The position numbers were made by a program, and so were the translations under genes. This document shows, piece after piece, positions 11,264 through 21,734 of a stretch of 64,000 nt of DNA. This DNA is from Tretioscincus oriximinensis (taxonomy: Eukaryota; Chordata; Lepidosauria; Squamata; Gymnophthalmidae). The stretch's first letter is position 1. Each line of letters opens with the position of its first letter. Under the pieces are notes generated by a model. The model was not told the DNA's origin, did not search any database, and saw only the letters and a program-made list of their open reading frames with translations. The stretch lies in contig JAJVDF010000302.1 of NCBI GenBank assembly GCA_022410635.1, forward strand, positions 300,144 through 364,143, read 5' to 3'.

Positions 11264-12134
11264 ACTGGTTATTTGGATTATTGGGAAAAATCCGAAGTAA
11301 AAAGTGCTGTGTGCTTACAGTCTTAACCTGCTGCTCGTGGAAGCTCTGGTAGAGCAGGGCGGGGAGTGATGCCAAGGGAACCAAAGAACAAAAGAAAGGG
11401 ACACCCCACGGCTCTTGGAAGCCCCCCAGAACATACCGAGCCTTCAGCTTGGCCTGCCCTTCCTCCCAGTAGCAGGGCTGGACTCGTGGACCTTGGGGGA
11501 AGACTGGGCAGTTCTGCCTGGGGTCCCTTTTAAGATCCCTTGCATTCTTTACCTTCTCTGCCTTTGCCCTCCAGCTGGGCTGAGCTGGCACGGCAGCCAA
11601 CACGGCCATCTGCATCCGGTAGGGGGGTAGAGTAGGGAGGCTGGCACCTCTTCCAAGTCCAAAACCCTCCTTTTGTTCTCGGGACGGCTGCAGAAGACAC
11701 CCAAGGCTGCCTGCAATGTCCATCTACATTTGTGAAGCTGAGAGCCGAAGGGCAGGTAAAAGCCACCCAGACGTGCTTGTTAGATGGGTGGGGGAGCTGG
11801 GAGGGTGTGTGTGGGAGAAGCTGCTTGCCCAGGGCCCAACAGTGGCCCTTTGTATGAATGCTGCTTTGCCTTTGAAGGGTCCAGAGGCCCATTTCCCATA
11901 CAGAGGAACGCAAAAGGCTCTCCACGTGCATTGGGGATATTGCAGAGCTGACATTTTCTGTTCCAGTTTGGGTTAAGGGCTGTGCTTATTGGGTTATTTG
12001 CTTGCTTATTAATTTATTCACCGTTGCTGCCTTGAGTGCAATCGGGCACTAGCAGGGTCTTCGTCCTCTCCAGCAGGTTTGGACACTGGGAAGGAGGGCA
12101 GGACGGGGAGGGGTGAAAAACCACACAATTCCCC

Positions 12135-12400
12135 TTAGCAGTGACGGCTGCTATAGAAGAGGAGGCAGCTTCTGTGAGTTCAGTGTTTCAACCGAGATCC
12201 CAAGTTCAAGGGTCGTGCGTCGGCTGAGGATAGGCTGAGCGCCCTCTGCTGGTCTGTACTTCAACCAACACGGCTGTTTGAAAGCAAAACACATTTGTGA
12301 GGAGATTAATGGGTACCACCACAATGTGGTAGGGAAGATAGAGCAGCTGTAATCCTTCAGGTGAGAAGGGCGGGGTAGATACTTCTTCTGGGCTGCTGTC
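12135..12400 (+). mobile_element. tRNA-derived SINE, degraded
   Basis: Body gagcgccctctgctgg..tgtttgaaagcaaa..gggtaccaccacaatgtgg, tail ggtgagaagggcggggtag..cttcttctgg. Head is diverged. Confidence 0.7.
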
Positions 12401-13418
12401 CATGCTGACTGCCTCCAGTTGTGGCGTGAGGGAAGAAGAGCAGAAGGGGGAGAAAGACTTCCCAGTTTTGTACCTGCAAGCCAGCGGTTGTGTTTGGGTC
12501 AGTTTTGGTTTCCTTGCTGTGCTGGCTAGAAGCTAGGGGGGCTGTTTTGCACCTGTATAGCATAGATGCAAAACCATATGTCCCATCCCTTCTCGTTGGC
12601 AGACAAACTACAATGAGAGCAGCGGCATTTATAGCTAAGGCTATCAGAATTAGAACTGCACTTATAACTGGAGGAATGTAAATTTACTGACTATTTTAAC
12701 TTAAATTTTAATTGTTCTTAATTGTTTTAAATAATTTTAAATGTAGATTTATTTATTTATTGTAATTGTTTTAACTGATTGTTTTACGGATAGGTGAGCT
12801 TTACTGTTTTACCCAGTGTTTCGTATTTATGATATTTACGATATGGTCAATGGACTAATCATTAACAAAGACCAAAATTCTCGTTGGCGAAAAACCTGGG
12901 AATTCTATGGGTCTTCCCATTGGAAACAAGTTTCTACTCAATGAACAGACTTCCATAGATGGTCGAGAATGGTGAATTATTTAAGTGGAGAGATTTATTT
13001 ATTTATTCACACTTCAGTGGACAATTGCAGCCAGTGTTGCTCTTTTTAAGATTGGCATGATGTACACCCGGCCAGTTGTTCTGGTCTGCAGCATAGTGGC
13101 TGCGTTCTACGCTAGCTGCAGCTTTCAGAACTGTCTTTGAGGCCCTACACATAGGCTGATTTCAAAGCCAAGTTTATAGCCTGGAATAGGATATTCCAGG
13201 CTATAAGCCATTGCACCCCTGCCTGCACTCACCTCCGTTAATGCGTGCTGCTTTGTTTAATTCTGTTCACGAGGCATGCAGCGGGTACATGGGAAAGGCC
13301 AGGACACTGCGGTACCTCCTCTATGAAGCCGGGCTGCAACATCTGGGCTTCTCCAGCCCCGAAAGAATGCATTGGATAGGTTATCTGATTGAAGTGTATA
13401 AAATCATGCATGGGATGG

Positions 13419-14315
13419 TAATGAGATCCGGCTTACTCACTAAAGATGACTGAGCGGTGACGTGAGGTAGCTTGCCCTGGGGTCCGTATCACTCGCCACG
13501 AAATAATAGGCACACAGACGACGCTTCAGGACAACAGGAGATCGTAGGAGGTCCACGGGTAGATGGAAGCCTCCAGAAGGGTGAAAAGTCTCCTTTTTTA
13601 TTGACAACAGAATCAGAAGGCGTGTATGAAATTGATGACGGGGTAAAAAGGGCGGAGGATNNNNNNNNNNNNNNNNNNNNNNNNNNNNNNNNNNNNNNNN
13701 NNNNNNNNNNNNNNNNNNNNNNNNNNNNNNNNNNNNNNNNNNNNNNNNNNNNNNNNNNNNNNNNNNNNNNNNNNNNNNNNNNNNNNNNNNNNNNNNNNNN
13801 NNNNNNNNNNNNNNNNNNNNNNNNNNNNNNNNNNNNNNNNNNNNNNNNNNNNNNNNNNNNNNNNNNNNNNNNNNNNNNNNNNNNNNNNNNNNNNNNNNNN
13901 NNNNNNNNNNNNNNNNNNNNNNNNNNNNNNNNNNNNNNNNNNNNNNNNNNNNNNNNNNNNNNNNNNNNNNNNNNNNNNNNNNNNNNNNNNTAGGCATATT
14001 TCCAAAGAGAGATTCCCATTGAGAGTCAAGTCTGCCTTGGCCAGAAGCAAACAGTTGACTTCCCAGTCAATGATGGGATTAAGGGGTCCTTTGTCAGACA
14101 TGACATAGAACCAGGAGCTACCTTTCACAGGTGCCCCCAGGGAGAGGAAAAGAGATTAACAGAGGTCCAGAGGTAAGGCAGAGGTCAGCTTGACCAAGGA
14201 AAATTTTGAAAATTATTACCCAGAGGCCTCTCTTTGGTAGCTAGTTCCAGCTATAAATGTTATATTAATAATATATTTTATTTCTAATATATGTCCCAGG
14301 GGGAGAACCCCAACA
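13419..14315 (-). mobile_element. LTR (solo), copy B, containing an assembly gap
   Basis: Related to the LTR at 5009-5789: shared agaaggcgtgtat block after a TTTTTTATTGAC minus-strand polyA signal, and shared ends. On the minus strand it opens TGTTGGGGTTCTCC and ends ..CTCATTA. The flanking 6-bp duplication is GGATGG. The interior includes 330 unknown bases, so any internal content cannot be seen. Confidence 0.75.
13661..13990. other. Assembly gap (330 N)
   Basis: Unknown bases within LTR copy B. All open frames through this stretch are artefacts. Confidence 1.
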
Positions 14316-14803
14316 GGATGGATAAAGTGAATGGAGAAAAAATGTTTTCTCTAACATATAACGCCGGGACCAGGGGGGTTTCCTTGAAGTTGTTGGGCAA
14401 AGGAAAGTATTTTTTCACCCAGAGGGTCATCGGCCTGTGGGATTTTCTTCCAGAAGAGGTAGTGGTAGCTAACAGTCTGGGTAGCTTTAAGAGAGGATGG
14501 TGATGGGAGCAGATCCCAGGAGGGGCCTGCCATAGGGTTGCAATTAATCTGCTCCCAACAATTGCTGCAACCCGTGGGTTGACTGGGTGTCACCATGATA
14601 GAGGTACAAATCTGTCTCGTGGAAAGGGTTACACATAGTTTTTAACTACTAAGTATTTTTGTTGACATTCTTTTTCCCCCCATATATTTTCTGGGTTGGT
14701 TATTTTTTACCCCTATAACATTTATTATACAGTGTCTCCATACAGTCTTTGCATACAGTCTATACTTTTAAAATCTGGTGTCCTGGGTAACTGCGTGAAA
14801 GTA

Positions 14804-15057
14804 CAGTGATACCTCGGTTCTCGAACGCCTTGACTTTCGACCAAATCGGTATTCGATCAGGAGATTCGAGAAACTTTTGTCTTGGAATCCGAACAAATAT
14901 TTGGAACTCGAACTTCCGAGATGAGCCGAGTTGAGCCGAATGGCGTTCATTTGGCCCAGCGCGCCTTGCTTGCGTCATCATTGCTTCGGTTCTCGAACAA
15001 TTTGGTTCTCGACCGTCCTCCTGGAACGAATTATGTTCGAGAACCGAGGTATCACTG
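14804..15057. mobile_element. Mariner-type MITE
   Basis: Inverted ends CAGTGATACCTCGGTTCTCG and its complement, flanked by TA (14802-14803 and 15058-15059). The 254-bp interior has further internal repeats of TTCTCGAAC and no coding capacity. Confidence 0.88.
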
Positions 15058-16244
15058 TATAAGAAGTCTCAAAAAATGTAAAGTAACGTGGCTTTTCAAA
15101 AACCTAAATCCCAAATGTTTCTCAGTCTACTAGTTTTTGGCTAGCTTTTTAGCGTTCTTCCAATGAAGGACAATTTCCCTTTTAGCTGCAGTGAACAATA
15201 CCTTCAAGATATCTTTTATTTAAAAGTTCCATCAGGGAGTCTTTAAAAATGAAGGATACAATCGCTGCTGTGAGCTGTCTGTCTGTCTGGAAAGAGCACA
15301 CAGAATAATTGTTAAAACAACCAAACAGGCATAATTTCAAAGGCATGAACAACTGGGCAAGACCTTCCCATATGAAAGCAATTACCAGTGGATTTGGGTG
15401 CACGCCAATGTAAAGGTGACATTTGAGGAAACATCTTGAATGGATACTGAGAGTACGATACCATCTGTGAGTAGTTTTCAGAAGTAATTGTTGCGTTTCA
15501 GGGGGTTGGCCCTCTCTTACTGGAAGAATCAGCACCCTATCCGGCCCCCGGAGACAGACCCAGAAAGTAGCTTTAGGATGCCCTTGGGTGTTATTCAGTA
15601 ATAGATTGATTCCCCTATACTCCCCCATAATACACCCAGGCATAGCTAAGCTTGGACCCAGACTAACATGGGTACTTCTTTGAAATCCGTTTGCTAAGCA
15701 TAGCTGTATTTTTCTTAATCCTTCTGTCTTGGATGTCCTCCATAATTTCATAGCTAATCCAATTCTTCTGTATTTTTGGCGTTGGTACCATTATGATGTC
15801 TCCATTGTGTTCCTAATCTATTGTCAACTATCAGTAGTGAAAATACGCCCCGTGGGCTGCTAGACGGGATGCAGTGTGGGGGTACCTTACCCTGTGGTGC
15901 CCCCTCGCCCTGACCGACTCACTAGACGTAGCTCCTGTATGTGATCCTTCATGGCTGCTGCTCCAGAGGCTGTTTGTGGCTGCTGCTTTGAGGGCAGGGC
16001 CTTGGGGGGGGGGGGGGGTTTGGAGTCGGCTGGGGGGACAGAGTTAGAGTTCACATGTTGTGGTAATTGGTTAGTAATAAGGATAGCATGACCTTCCCCC
16101 CCTGGATTCAATGTATAGGCAGGGTCAGCTTGCTGGAGGATGGCCTTGTTCCTTTGAGGGTCATGTAGCTGTTATGAGTGATAGGGTAAGTATCTTAGCT
16201 GCTGTTCAGAATCACTCTAACTTCTCATTTTTCTTTTTTCAAAG

Positions 16245-16351
16245 GTGGGAGTCTTCATTCGCCTTCCACAAGCATGGCAGGCCTTGGGCAGTACAGGCAT
16301 CTCGTCAATGACTACGGACCGCCGTCTCTAGGCTACACCCAAGGAGTGCAG
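16245..16351 (+). CDS. CDK2AP1: CDK2AP1 coding exon 2 (partial gene)
   Basis: CDK2AP1 (DOC-1) is a small nuclear protein that binds CDK2 and DNA polymerase alpha-primase and is a stable NuRD chromatin-complex subunit. This exon follows a pyrimidine tract and AAAG acceptor and ends CAG|GTAAAG. After two bases of a split codon it reads [10 protein letters not shown], then [19 protein letters not shown], close to the N-terminal half of vertebrate CDK2AP1. CDK2AP2 differs clearly here, so the paralogue assignment is secure. ATG 16274 corresponds to the start of the known short isoform. The preceding exon, which should supply about 20 residues, is not visible. Differences from the mammalian sequence sit mostly between SPSTSM and DYGPPS. 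Three extra residues (GVQ) precede the splice junction. Confidence 0.92.
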
Positions 16352-16873
16352 GTAAAGAGAAAGAGAGGAAATCCAGTCTGCTTTGGTTTTCGGTATTACA
16401 AAGTAATACAATAATCTTGTCTTGGTAGACACCCCCCCCAAAAAATAAAAAATTCCTGGATTTTCTGATTACTTTTATTGTTTATTTTCATTTTATTATT
16501 TATAATTGTCTTTATCTTTTTAATTGATTTTTATTGTACACTTCCTCATAATGGCAGTAGTAAAGCAATGTAAATATCCAGTAAAAAAGTAAATAAAATG
16601 AGGAATGTGCAAGGTACAGAGGTCTAGTAGCCCCTTAGAGACCAGCAGACAGGGATAATTTGGCAACCTTAGTTTTAAATCTGCTTCATCTGATGTACGG
16701 AGTTAAGTATCTAGGGACAGAGCCAGTTGCACTTTGTTCGTCGGCCTGTCCCTTGCCTTTAAGAATTCTTGGCCTGCTGGCTGGAAAACAACCCCAGCAA
16801 ACCCTCAGTCACCAATAGATAAAGGGGTATAGACACACGGGAGGCCTTCTTGGTGGTAGCTCCCAAGATATAG

Positions 16874-17517
16874 AGTTCTCTCTGAGGTGCGCCAGAAGGA
16901 TGAAGACATCGGATGAAGACATCCATGTTCCCCTTTGCCTTCAGTGTTTTTGTAATTATTATGACTTACCTAAGACCCTTGGGTATAGGTCAGGGCATAT
17001 AAGTAGGTAGCTAGGTAAGTTCTCTCTGAGGTGCGCCAGAAGGCCGGATGAAGACATCGGATGAAGACATCGGATGAAGACATCGGATGAAGACATCCAT
17101 GTTCCCCTTTGCCTTCAGTGTTTTTGTAATTATTATATTATGACTTACCTAAGACCAGGGCTTTTTTTGTGACGGAACGCACCGGAACGCAGTTCTGGCA
17201 CCTTTTATTTAGGCGGGGGGGGGGATGTGGGGGGNGCGGGGGGGGGGCNCCGCTCCCCCGCCCCCNGCCNAAATNAANGGNGCCGGTACTGCNGCGTTGG
17301 CCGCCGGNGNGGGGGGNGTGGGNCCCCNCCGCCCCCCGCCCCCCCGCNNTGCCCCCCCGCCCCCCCGCTCGCCCTCCGCCCCCCCGCCCGCTCGCCGCCC
17401 CCCCGCCCGCTCGCCCCCGCCGCCGGTGTTAGTTCTGACACCTTTTGTGCTAGAAAAAAAGCACTGCCTAAGACCCTTGGGTATAGGTCAGGGCATATAA
17501 GTAGATAGCTAGGTAAG
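16874..17517. repeat. Tandem duplication, second copy interrupted by hAT
   Basis: A 144-bp unit starting agttctctctgaggtgcgcc occupies 16874-17017 and is repeated at 17018-17155 plus 17475-17517. Inside it a 13-bp motif (CGGATGAAGACAT) is present about twice in copy 1 and four times in copy 2. The second unit is split by a hAT element while the first keeps the empty site. Confidence 0.85.
17156..17466. mobile_element. hAT-type MITE with GC-rich core
   Basis: Ends CAGGGCTTTTTTTG and GAAAAAAAGCACTG are imperfect inverted repeats. The 8-bp target duplication CCTAAGAC is perfect (17148-17155 and 17467-17474). The core is a very GC-rich, partly unresolved stretch. The empty site TTACCTAAGACCCTTGG is preserved in the adjacent tandem copy. 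Confidence 0.88.
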
Positions 17518-18106
17518 TATGTGTGTAAGTGTGTAAGTAAGTTCGTTCGTTCAGGATGAAAGTTGACAGGTTTTTAAACGCCCCTGCCTCCTTGAGAACA
17601 GATGGGTCAAAGTGAATGGCACTTTGCCTGAGGAAGAGTGAATTGCTGATTATAGGAGGGTGTCCTTCCTACTTACGCATTGGTGCCAAAGGCCAAGCGT
17701 GTTAGTAAAGTCTATTCAGGACAAGAGACAATGGTTTTCTGACATGCTATGTCTCTCTCTATATATTTCCCAATCACAATAGTCCACGAAGGCTTTGTAG
17801 TTGGACAATAATTGTCAGTATTTGTCAATGTTCCAAAGCCAGGGCCAGCCCAGCAGCAGTAACAAATAAGAAACAACAGAGGAAGAGGGAAGGAGGGATG
17901 TGAAAAAGAAAGATAAGCTAGAAAACCCCACCACCCACCCTGTTGTACTAAACGCAGACAACAGGTTTATTCCACTAGTCCATATTATAATACCAATTAA
18001 CACCCCAGCCTTTCTTTCTCTAACCTTTTTGCAGGCATTTGATTGCAACACTCTCATTCAGTTTACACATCTTTCCCCCAATCACTTTCTTCCATTTACA
18101 GGGATT

Positions 18107-18290
18107 AACTATGAAGTCCAGCAAGGGGGCTTGTAAGCAGCATGAGATTTTTGTCGACATGTCTATTCTGATGCATCTGTAGAAATATGCCTGTGAAAGC
18201 TCACGCTGCCTACCTTTGCCCTGTTCGTCTCCAAGTGCCACACGCCCCCTTGCTGGACAGTCTAAGGCTTACATGGCTATTTCTCTGAAA
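18107..18290. mobile_element. Penelope-like terminal repeats, inverted pair
   Basis: Left piece gaagtccagcaagggggct and right piece gcccccttgctggac are inverted. Between them lies CTGTGAAAGCTCACGCTGCC, and the right end is acatggctatttctctgaaa, the same end as the copy at 37823. Confidence 0.65.
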
Positions 18291-18317
18291 TTGACTATCC
18301 TCACTATATTTGACTTC

Positions 18318-18580
18318 ATCCTTCTTCTTTTTTTTAATAAACAAAATTTTATTGAAATTTTGCAAAGTGTTCTAATAAGCAAAAAACATGAACAAGATAA
18401 CCATAATTCTTCAAAGCGGTATCTGGAGAGTGGGTTAAACAGCACTGAACAGATACTATTAACCGGTGCAGTGAGTAATTTACAAGGACTACTGCGGACA
18501 GAAGAATAACCCCAAATATGGCTAAGTAGTTTGTAGTGGTACATTCATTTTCACTCATTAGTTCCTGTGTGCCAAGCCTG
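18318..18580 (-). mobile_element. Probable retroelement 3' end (L1-like)
   Basis: On the minus strand it ends CAATAAAATTTTGTTTATT followed by an A-run, the shape of a polyadenylated retrocopy or L1 3' UTR. No recognisable coding part. Confidence 0.35.
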
Positions 18581-18757
18581 GCAAAATGGGAAATACTGTT
18601 AACAGTTTTGTGTTACTTTGAATCTTTGATTGCATTGTATGTTACTATAATGCTTCCATAAATAATCAAGGGAGACTCAGCCCTCTGCTTCTTGTATAAA
18701 GGAGGAATTCCTTTCTCTGCTAACATAGAAGTACATAGATGAGAGACGTCTTTAATT

Positions 18758-18866
18758 CTGGGCGGACCAGATGGCTCCTTTTGGAGGGGGGGGGCAACCC
18801 GGTTTTGGGGTTTCTACCCTTCCCTCCCGGGGTGGGCCCAATTTCCTCATTTTTTGCTGAGGAATT

Positions 18867-18897
<31 letters not shown>

Positions 18898-19267
18898 TAT
18901 ATTTTTATTTTATTATTTATTTTATTATTATTATTATTATATTATTATTATATTATAATTTTATTTTTATTTTTTTTATTTTATTATTTTTTTATTATTA
19001 TTTATTTTATTATTATTATTATTATTATTATATTTTTATTTTATTATTTATTTTATTATTATTATTATTATATTATTATTATATTATAATTTTATTTTTA
19101 TTTTTTTTATTTTATTATTTATTTTATTATTTATTTTATTTATTTTATTATTATTATTATTTTATTATTATTATTATTATTACTATTATATTTTTATTTT
19201 ATTATTATTATATTATTATTATATTATAATTTTTTTTTATTATTTATTTTATTATTTATTTTATTTA

Positions 19268-19307
<40 letters not shown>

Positions 19308-19460
19308 AAAATCACTGCACAGTCACTAGGTACCAGCTCCTGAAGGCAGCCTCCCCTCAGTAAAAAATAAAAAAAATGCAAATTTCTCGCACTTTGAAAA
19401 TTTCTCACGCTTCGTAGATTTCTCACACATTTAAAAAAAAAATCTCATGTGCTGCACAGA
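18758..19460. mobile_element. Palindromic MITE-related element with ATT expansion
   Basis: Left part (ggaccagatggctccttttg..ttttttgctgaggaa) matches the MITE family at 30218, 34661 and 35965. Right part (gcctcccctcagtaaaaaa, then gcaaatttctcgcac) matches inverted sequence at 35400-35650. The centre has become an ATT array. Confidence 0.55.
18868..19306. repeat. (ATT)n microsatellite, about 440 bp
   Basis: Almost pure A/T array of ATT, ATTTT and TATTA units. The translated Tyr/Ile-rich frame is meaningless. Confidence 0.95.
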
Positions 19461-19812
19461 TTTCCTCAGTCAGGGATTTCGGAGGGGTATGTATGTTGGT
19501 GGGTGATTTGCGTATTCATGAATATTAATTGCCCCAGTTAGGGCCTCAGAAAACCTGATCAGTCTATTAATTCAGTAATGAGAATTAAACAGGCGAAAAA
19601 TGTGTTGGCAATGCAAACATTCATTTTATAGAAAACCACTTCCCACTAAGTGTGAAATGAGAGAACAGGTAAAAGTGACAGCACATTTGTTAACTTTTTA
19701 GCTAGCAAAATATTAGACCCCATTCTTCACCTCCACACGTTTACATTTCTGGTCCATTACTAGTTTGCTACAAGAAAGCAGCACTTCCCTAGCATCTGAA
19801 GAAGTCGATTTC

Positions 19813-19925
19813 ATTATAAGAACATAAGAACCTAAGAAGAGCCATCCTGGATCAGGCCACAGCCCATCGAGTCCAGCATTCTGTGTCACACAGAGGCCCA
19901 CCAGATGCACCTGGGCAGTCCGAAC
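19813..19925 (-). mobile_element. CR1 3' end
   Basis: Minus-strand copy of the TTCTTATGTTCT CR1 tail with the cacacagaggcccaccagatg block. Confidence 0.8.
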
Positions 19926-19939
19926 AGAGGAAAGCAAAT

Positions 19940-19975
19940 GGTCTTTAAGGTGCTATGAGACTCCTTGCTGGATAT
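19940..19975. mobile_element. Penelope-like fragment
   Basis: tctttaaggtgctatgagac and tccttgctgga match the Penelope-like terminal repeat. Confidence 0.45.
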
Positions 19976-19977
19976 TC

Positions 19978-20823
19978 TTTTTTTTTTTGAATTTTTTACT
20001 TGAAAACAAACAAAGAAAAAAACAGAAACATGACACACACCCCAAAACCCTCCCCACAGTGAATAGGCATGGAAATATAATATTACAGTATCAATCGTTG
20101 TTCCAGGAACATTTGCATTGTTTCCTTGATCAGGATCGGAGATGACGGTGATAGTCCAAAGGCAATGAGCTCTTGCCATTTTATTGTCCACTGTGGTTTG
20201 TGAACAATTCCGATGGTCTGCAGTCTTTTGGTTTGGAGAATGTCAAAGCTCATAAATTCCAAAAGGTAGTCATACCAGTCTTGTGTATTCCATTTAGAAC
20301 AGTCCTTCCAATGTTTGGCAATAACCAGATGACCTGCCATTATTCCCATGTCTATGAACCAAAAGTCAGATCTTTCCACTGGGGAGACGTTGAATAGGCC
20401 AAAAAGCCAGGTTACCGTGGTATTTGGCAAGTTGATTCCTACAATCTTATTTAACTCCGTAGTAATTACACCCCAGAATCTTTTTACTTTAGGGCATAAA
20501 GCCCACATAAGAGTGTATAGTCCCCTCTGCTGGCAACCGTGCCAGCACAAGGGAGACAAACCGGTGATATGGGCCAACTGGCTCGGGGTATATTCTGAAC
20601 CCAGATTAACACGACCGCTTCTCTGAAAAGCACGTAGATGTGGGCTATTGTTCCTTCCAAACTTCTTTTTCCTTGAATGTGTTTTAAAATTGTCACTGTA
20701 AGGTTTATGCACAGAATGATATGTTAAAATGTTAGTTAGCAAATTTAAAGCTATTTTATAGAAAGCTATTCTTGTTGAGTTGGTAAAGAATGCAGGAAAG
20801 ATTTGTTTAGGCACTGAAAACAC
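19978..20823 (-). mobile_element. L1 LINE ORF2 C-terminus and 3' UTR
   Basis: Open minus-strand frame 20823-20083 (246 codons) carries the zinc-knuckle-like L1 ORF2 C-terminus: LSPLCWHGCQQRGLYTLMWA and KVKRFWGVI, ending FLEQRLIL. It is followed by a 3' UTR and an A-run (19978-19990 as T). 5' truncated. The frame is still open, but other parts of ORF2 are absent. Confidence 0.85.
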
Positions 20824-21566
20824 AGATGTGTGAGAGATTTTAGGGAGTAGTTCGCTTCAAAGGATACCAGCTGCAGAGAGTCACGAGAACCAAGGACGAA
20901 GAGCTACTGTTAATTAGTGTTTTCAATCTGGGAGGGGTGCAACCCCGAATGAAATCGCCTGCAAGAGTCCAAACGTTGACTGGCTAAATTGAAGGCACCT
21001 GACCCGAGAGCAGAGAGACAATAAGAATGGTTTAGCGGGTGTTAGAAATGGATTTCGATTTAGGATGCTGTGCTATTTTCTGATGCAAAGATGTTTCTGT
21101 GTAATCTTTGCAATTTTTCTTCTGTATTTTGAAACGCAAGAAGCCTTCCTAATGGAATGATCTGAATGCTTTATTTTCTGAACTTTCTATGCCTTGCAAT
21201 AAACAAGATTTTTTTTTATAATTCCTGGAGTGAATTTGTTGGAAGAGACGCTTAATTTATCCATGTTACCAAGATGAAACCGTCTTGAGGAACAGGGCTT
21301 TTTTCCTTACACAGAAGACGAAATCTTACAATCACACAATGTTTTGCAAGGACGGCGTTTTAGAACATCAGCAACAACCAGTTGCATAAAACTCATTTTC
21401 CACAGGAGCAGACAGCTTTATTAAAGAGCCTCCTTAGGTGTATCCTCAAGAACATGGTGGAACACGAGAACAAATTAATTGCTAATTAACATGGAATTGT
21501 GGCTTGTTTGTTACTATGATTTGTTCTGATCGTAATGCAAAACACCCCTCTTCTTTGCCTCTCCAG

Positions 21567-21693
21567 GGAACCAGTAGTAGTCAAGTGCCACAGAGCAAGT
21601 ATGCAGAGCTTTTGGCTATCATAGAAGAATTAGGAAAAGAAATTAGGCCGACGTACGCTGGAAGTAAAAGTGCCATGGAAAGATTGAAACGAG
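21567..21693 (+). CDS. CDK2AP1: CDK2AP1 coding exon 3
   Basis: Acceptor CTCTCCAG, donor CGAG|GTAATA. The 42 complete codons read [20 protein letters not shown] and on through [20 protein letters not shown] to KR, essentially invariant among vertebrate CDK2AP1. This is the core of the CDK2AP domain, which dimerises and contacts CDK2 and NuRD partners. The phase (one extra base) matches the next exon exactly. Confidence 0.97.
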
Positions 21694-21734
21694 GTAATAT
21701 GTTTTCTTTTTTAAAACAGTTTTATTGGATATAT

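Larger units (their letters stand above)
13205..14505 (+). mobile_element. Chimeric CR1 copy split by LTR B
   Basis: CR1 sequence at 13205-13418 (YLIEVYKIMHGM) is interrupted by the LTR and resumes at 14316 (MDKVNGEKMFSLTYNAGTRG). The LTR target duplication GGATGG (13413-13418 and 14316-14321) fits the uninterrupted CR1 at 10820-10860. The head is shared with 10645. Confidence 0.8.
1..16244. other. Region 5' of the first visible CDK2AP1 exon
   Basis: No host coding exon is recognisable here. The stretch is dense with mobile elements, listed separately. It may be intergenic or the first intron of CDK2AP1, since the 5' coding exon of that gene is not seen. Stretches with nothing I could assign are about 960-1400, 1840-2150, 2380-3460, 6650-7290, 8510-9120, 9310-9670, 11270-12130, 12400-13200, 14510-14800 and 15060-16240. 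A short minus-strand proline-rich open frame at 15887-16111 has no recognisable family. Confidence 0.6.
16352..21566 (+). other. CDK2AP1: CDK2AP1 intron between exons 2 and 3
   Basis: GT..AG intron of 5.2 kb filled by a tandem duplication with a hAT insertion, Penelope and L1 remnants and a long ATT array. Nothing assignable at about 16360-16860, 17520-18100 and 20830-21560. The N characters near 17235-17350 are low-quality GC-rich bases. Confidence 0.8.

Noticed and set aside
13440..14128. Several frames of 170-185 codons on both strands
   Set aside because: They run through 330 unknown bases inside an LTR.
15182..15751. 189-codon minus-strand frame
   Set aside because: No recognisable domain; part of it (near 15660-15700) matches the Penelope-like terminal sequence, so it is likely repeat-derived.
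15887..16111. Proline-rich minus-strand frame (74 codons) next to CDK2AP1 exon 2
   Set aside because: No recognisable family, contains a G homopolymer, and no splice context; may be part of an old repeat.
16900..17100. CRISPR-like array of 13-bp repeats
   Set aside because: The repeats are adjoining without spacers, in a vertebrate intron; a minisatellite inside a tandem duplication.
17169..17508. Pro/Arg-rich frames
   Set aside because: GC-rich, partly unresolved core of a hAT MITE with many N; no support for a gene.
18739..19089. Frame of Tyr/Ile/Leu runs
   Set aside because: Translation of the ATT microsatellite.
20083..20823. 246-codon minus-strand open frame as a host gene
   Set aside because: It carries the L1 ORF2 C-terminal module and is followed by an L1-type 3' UTR and A-run.
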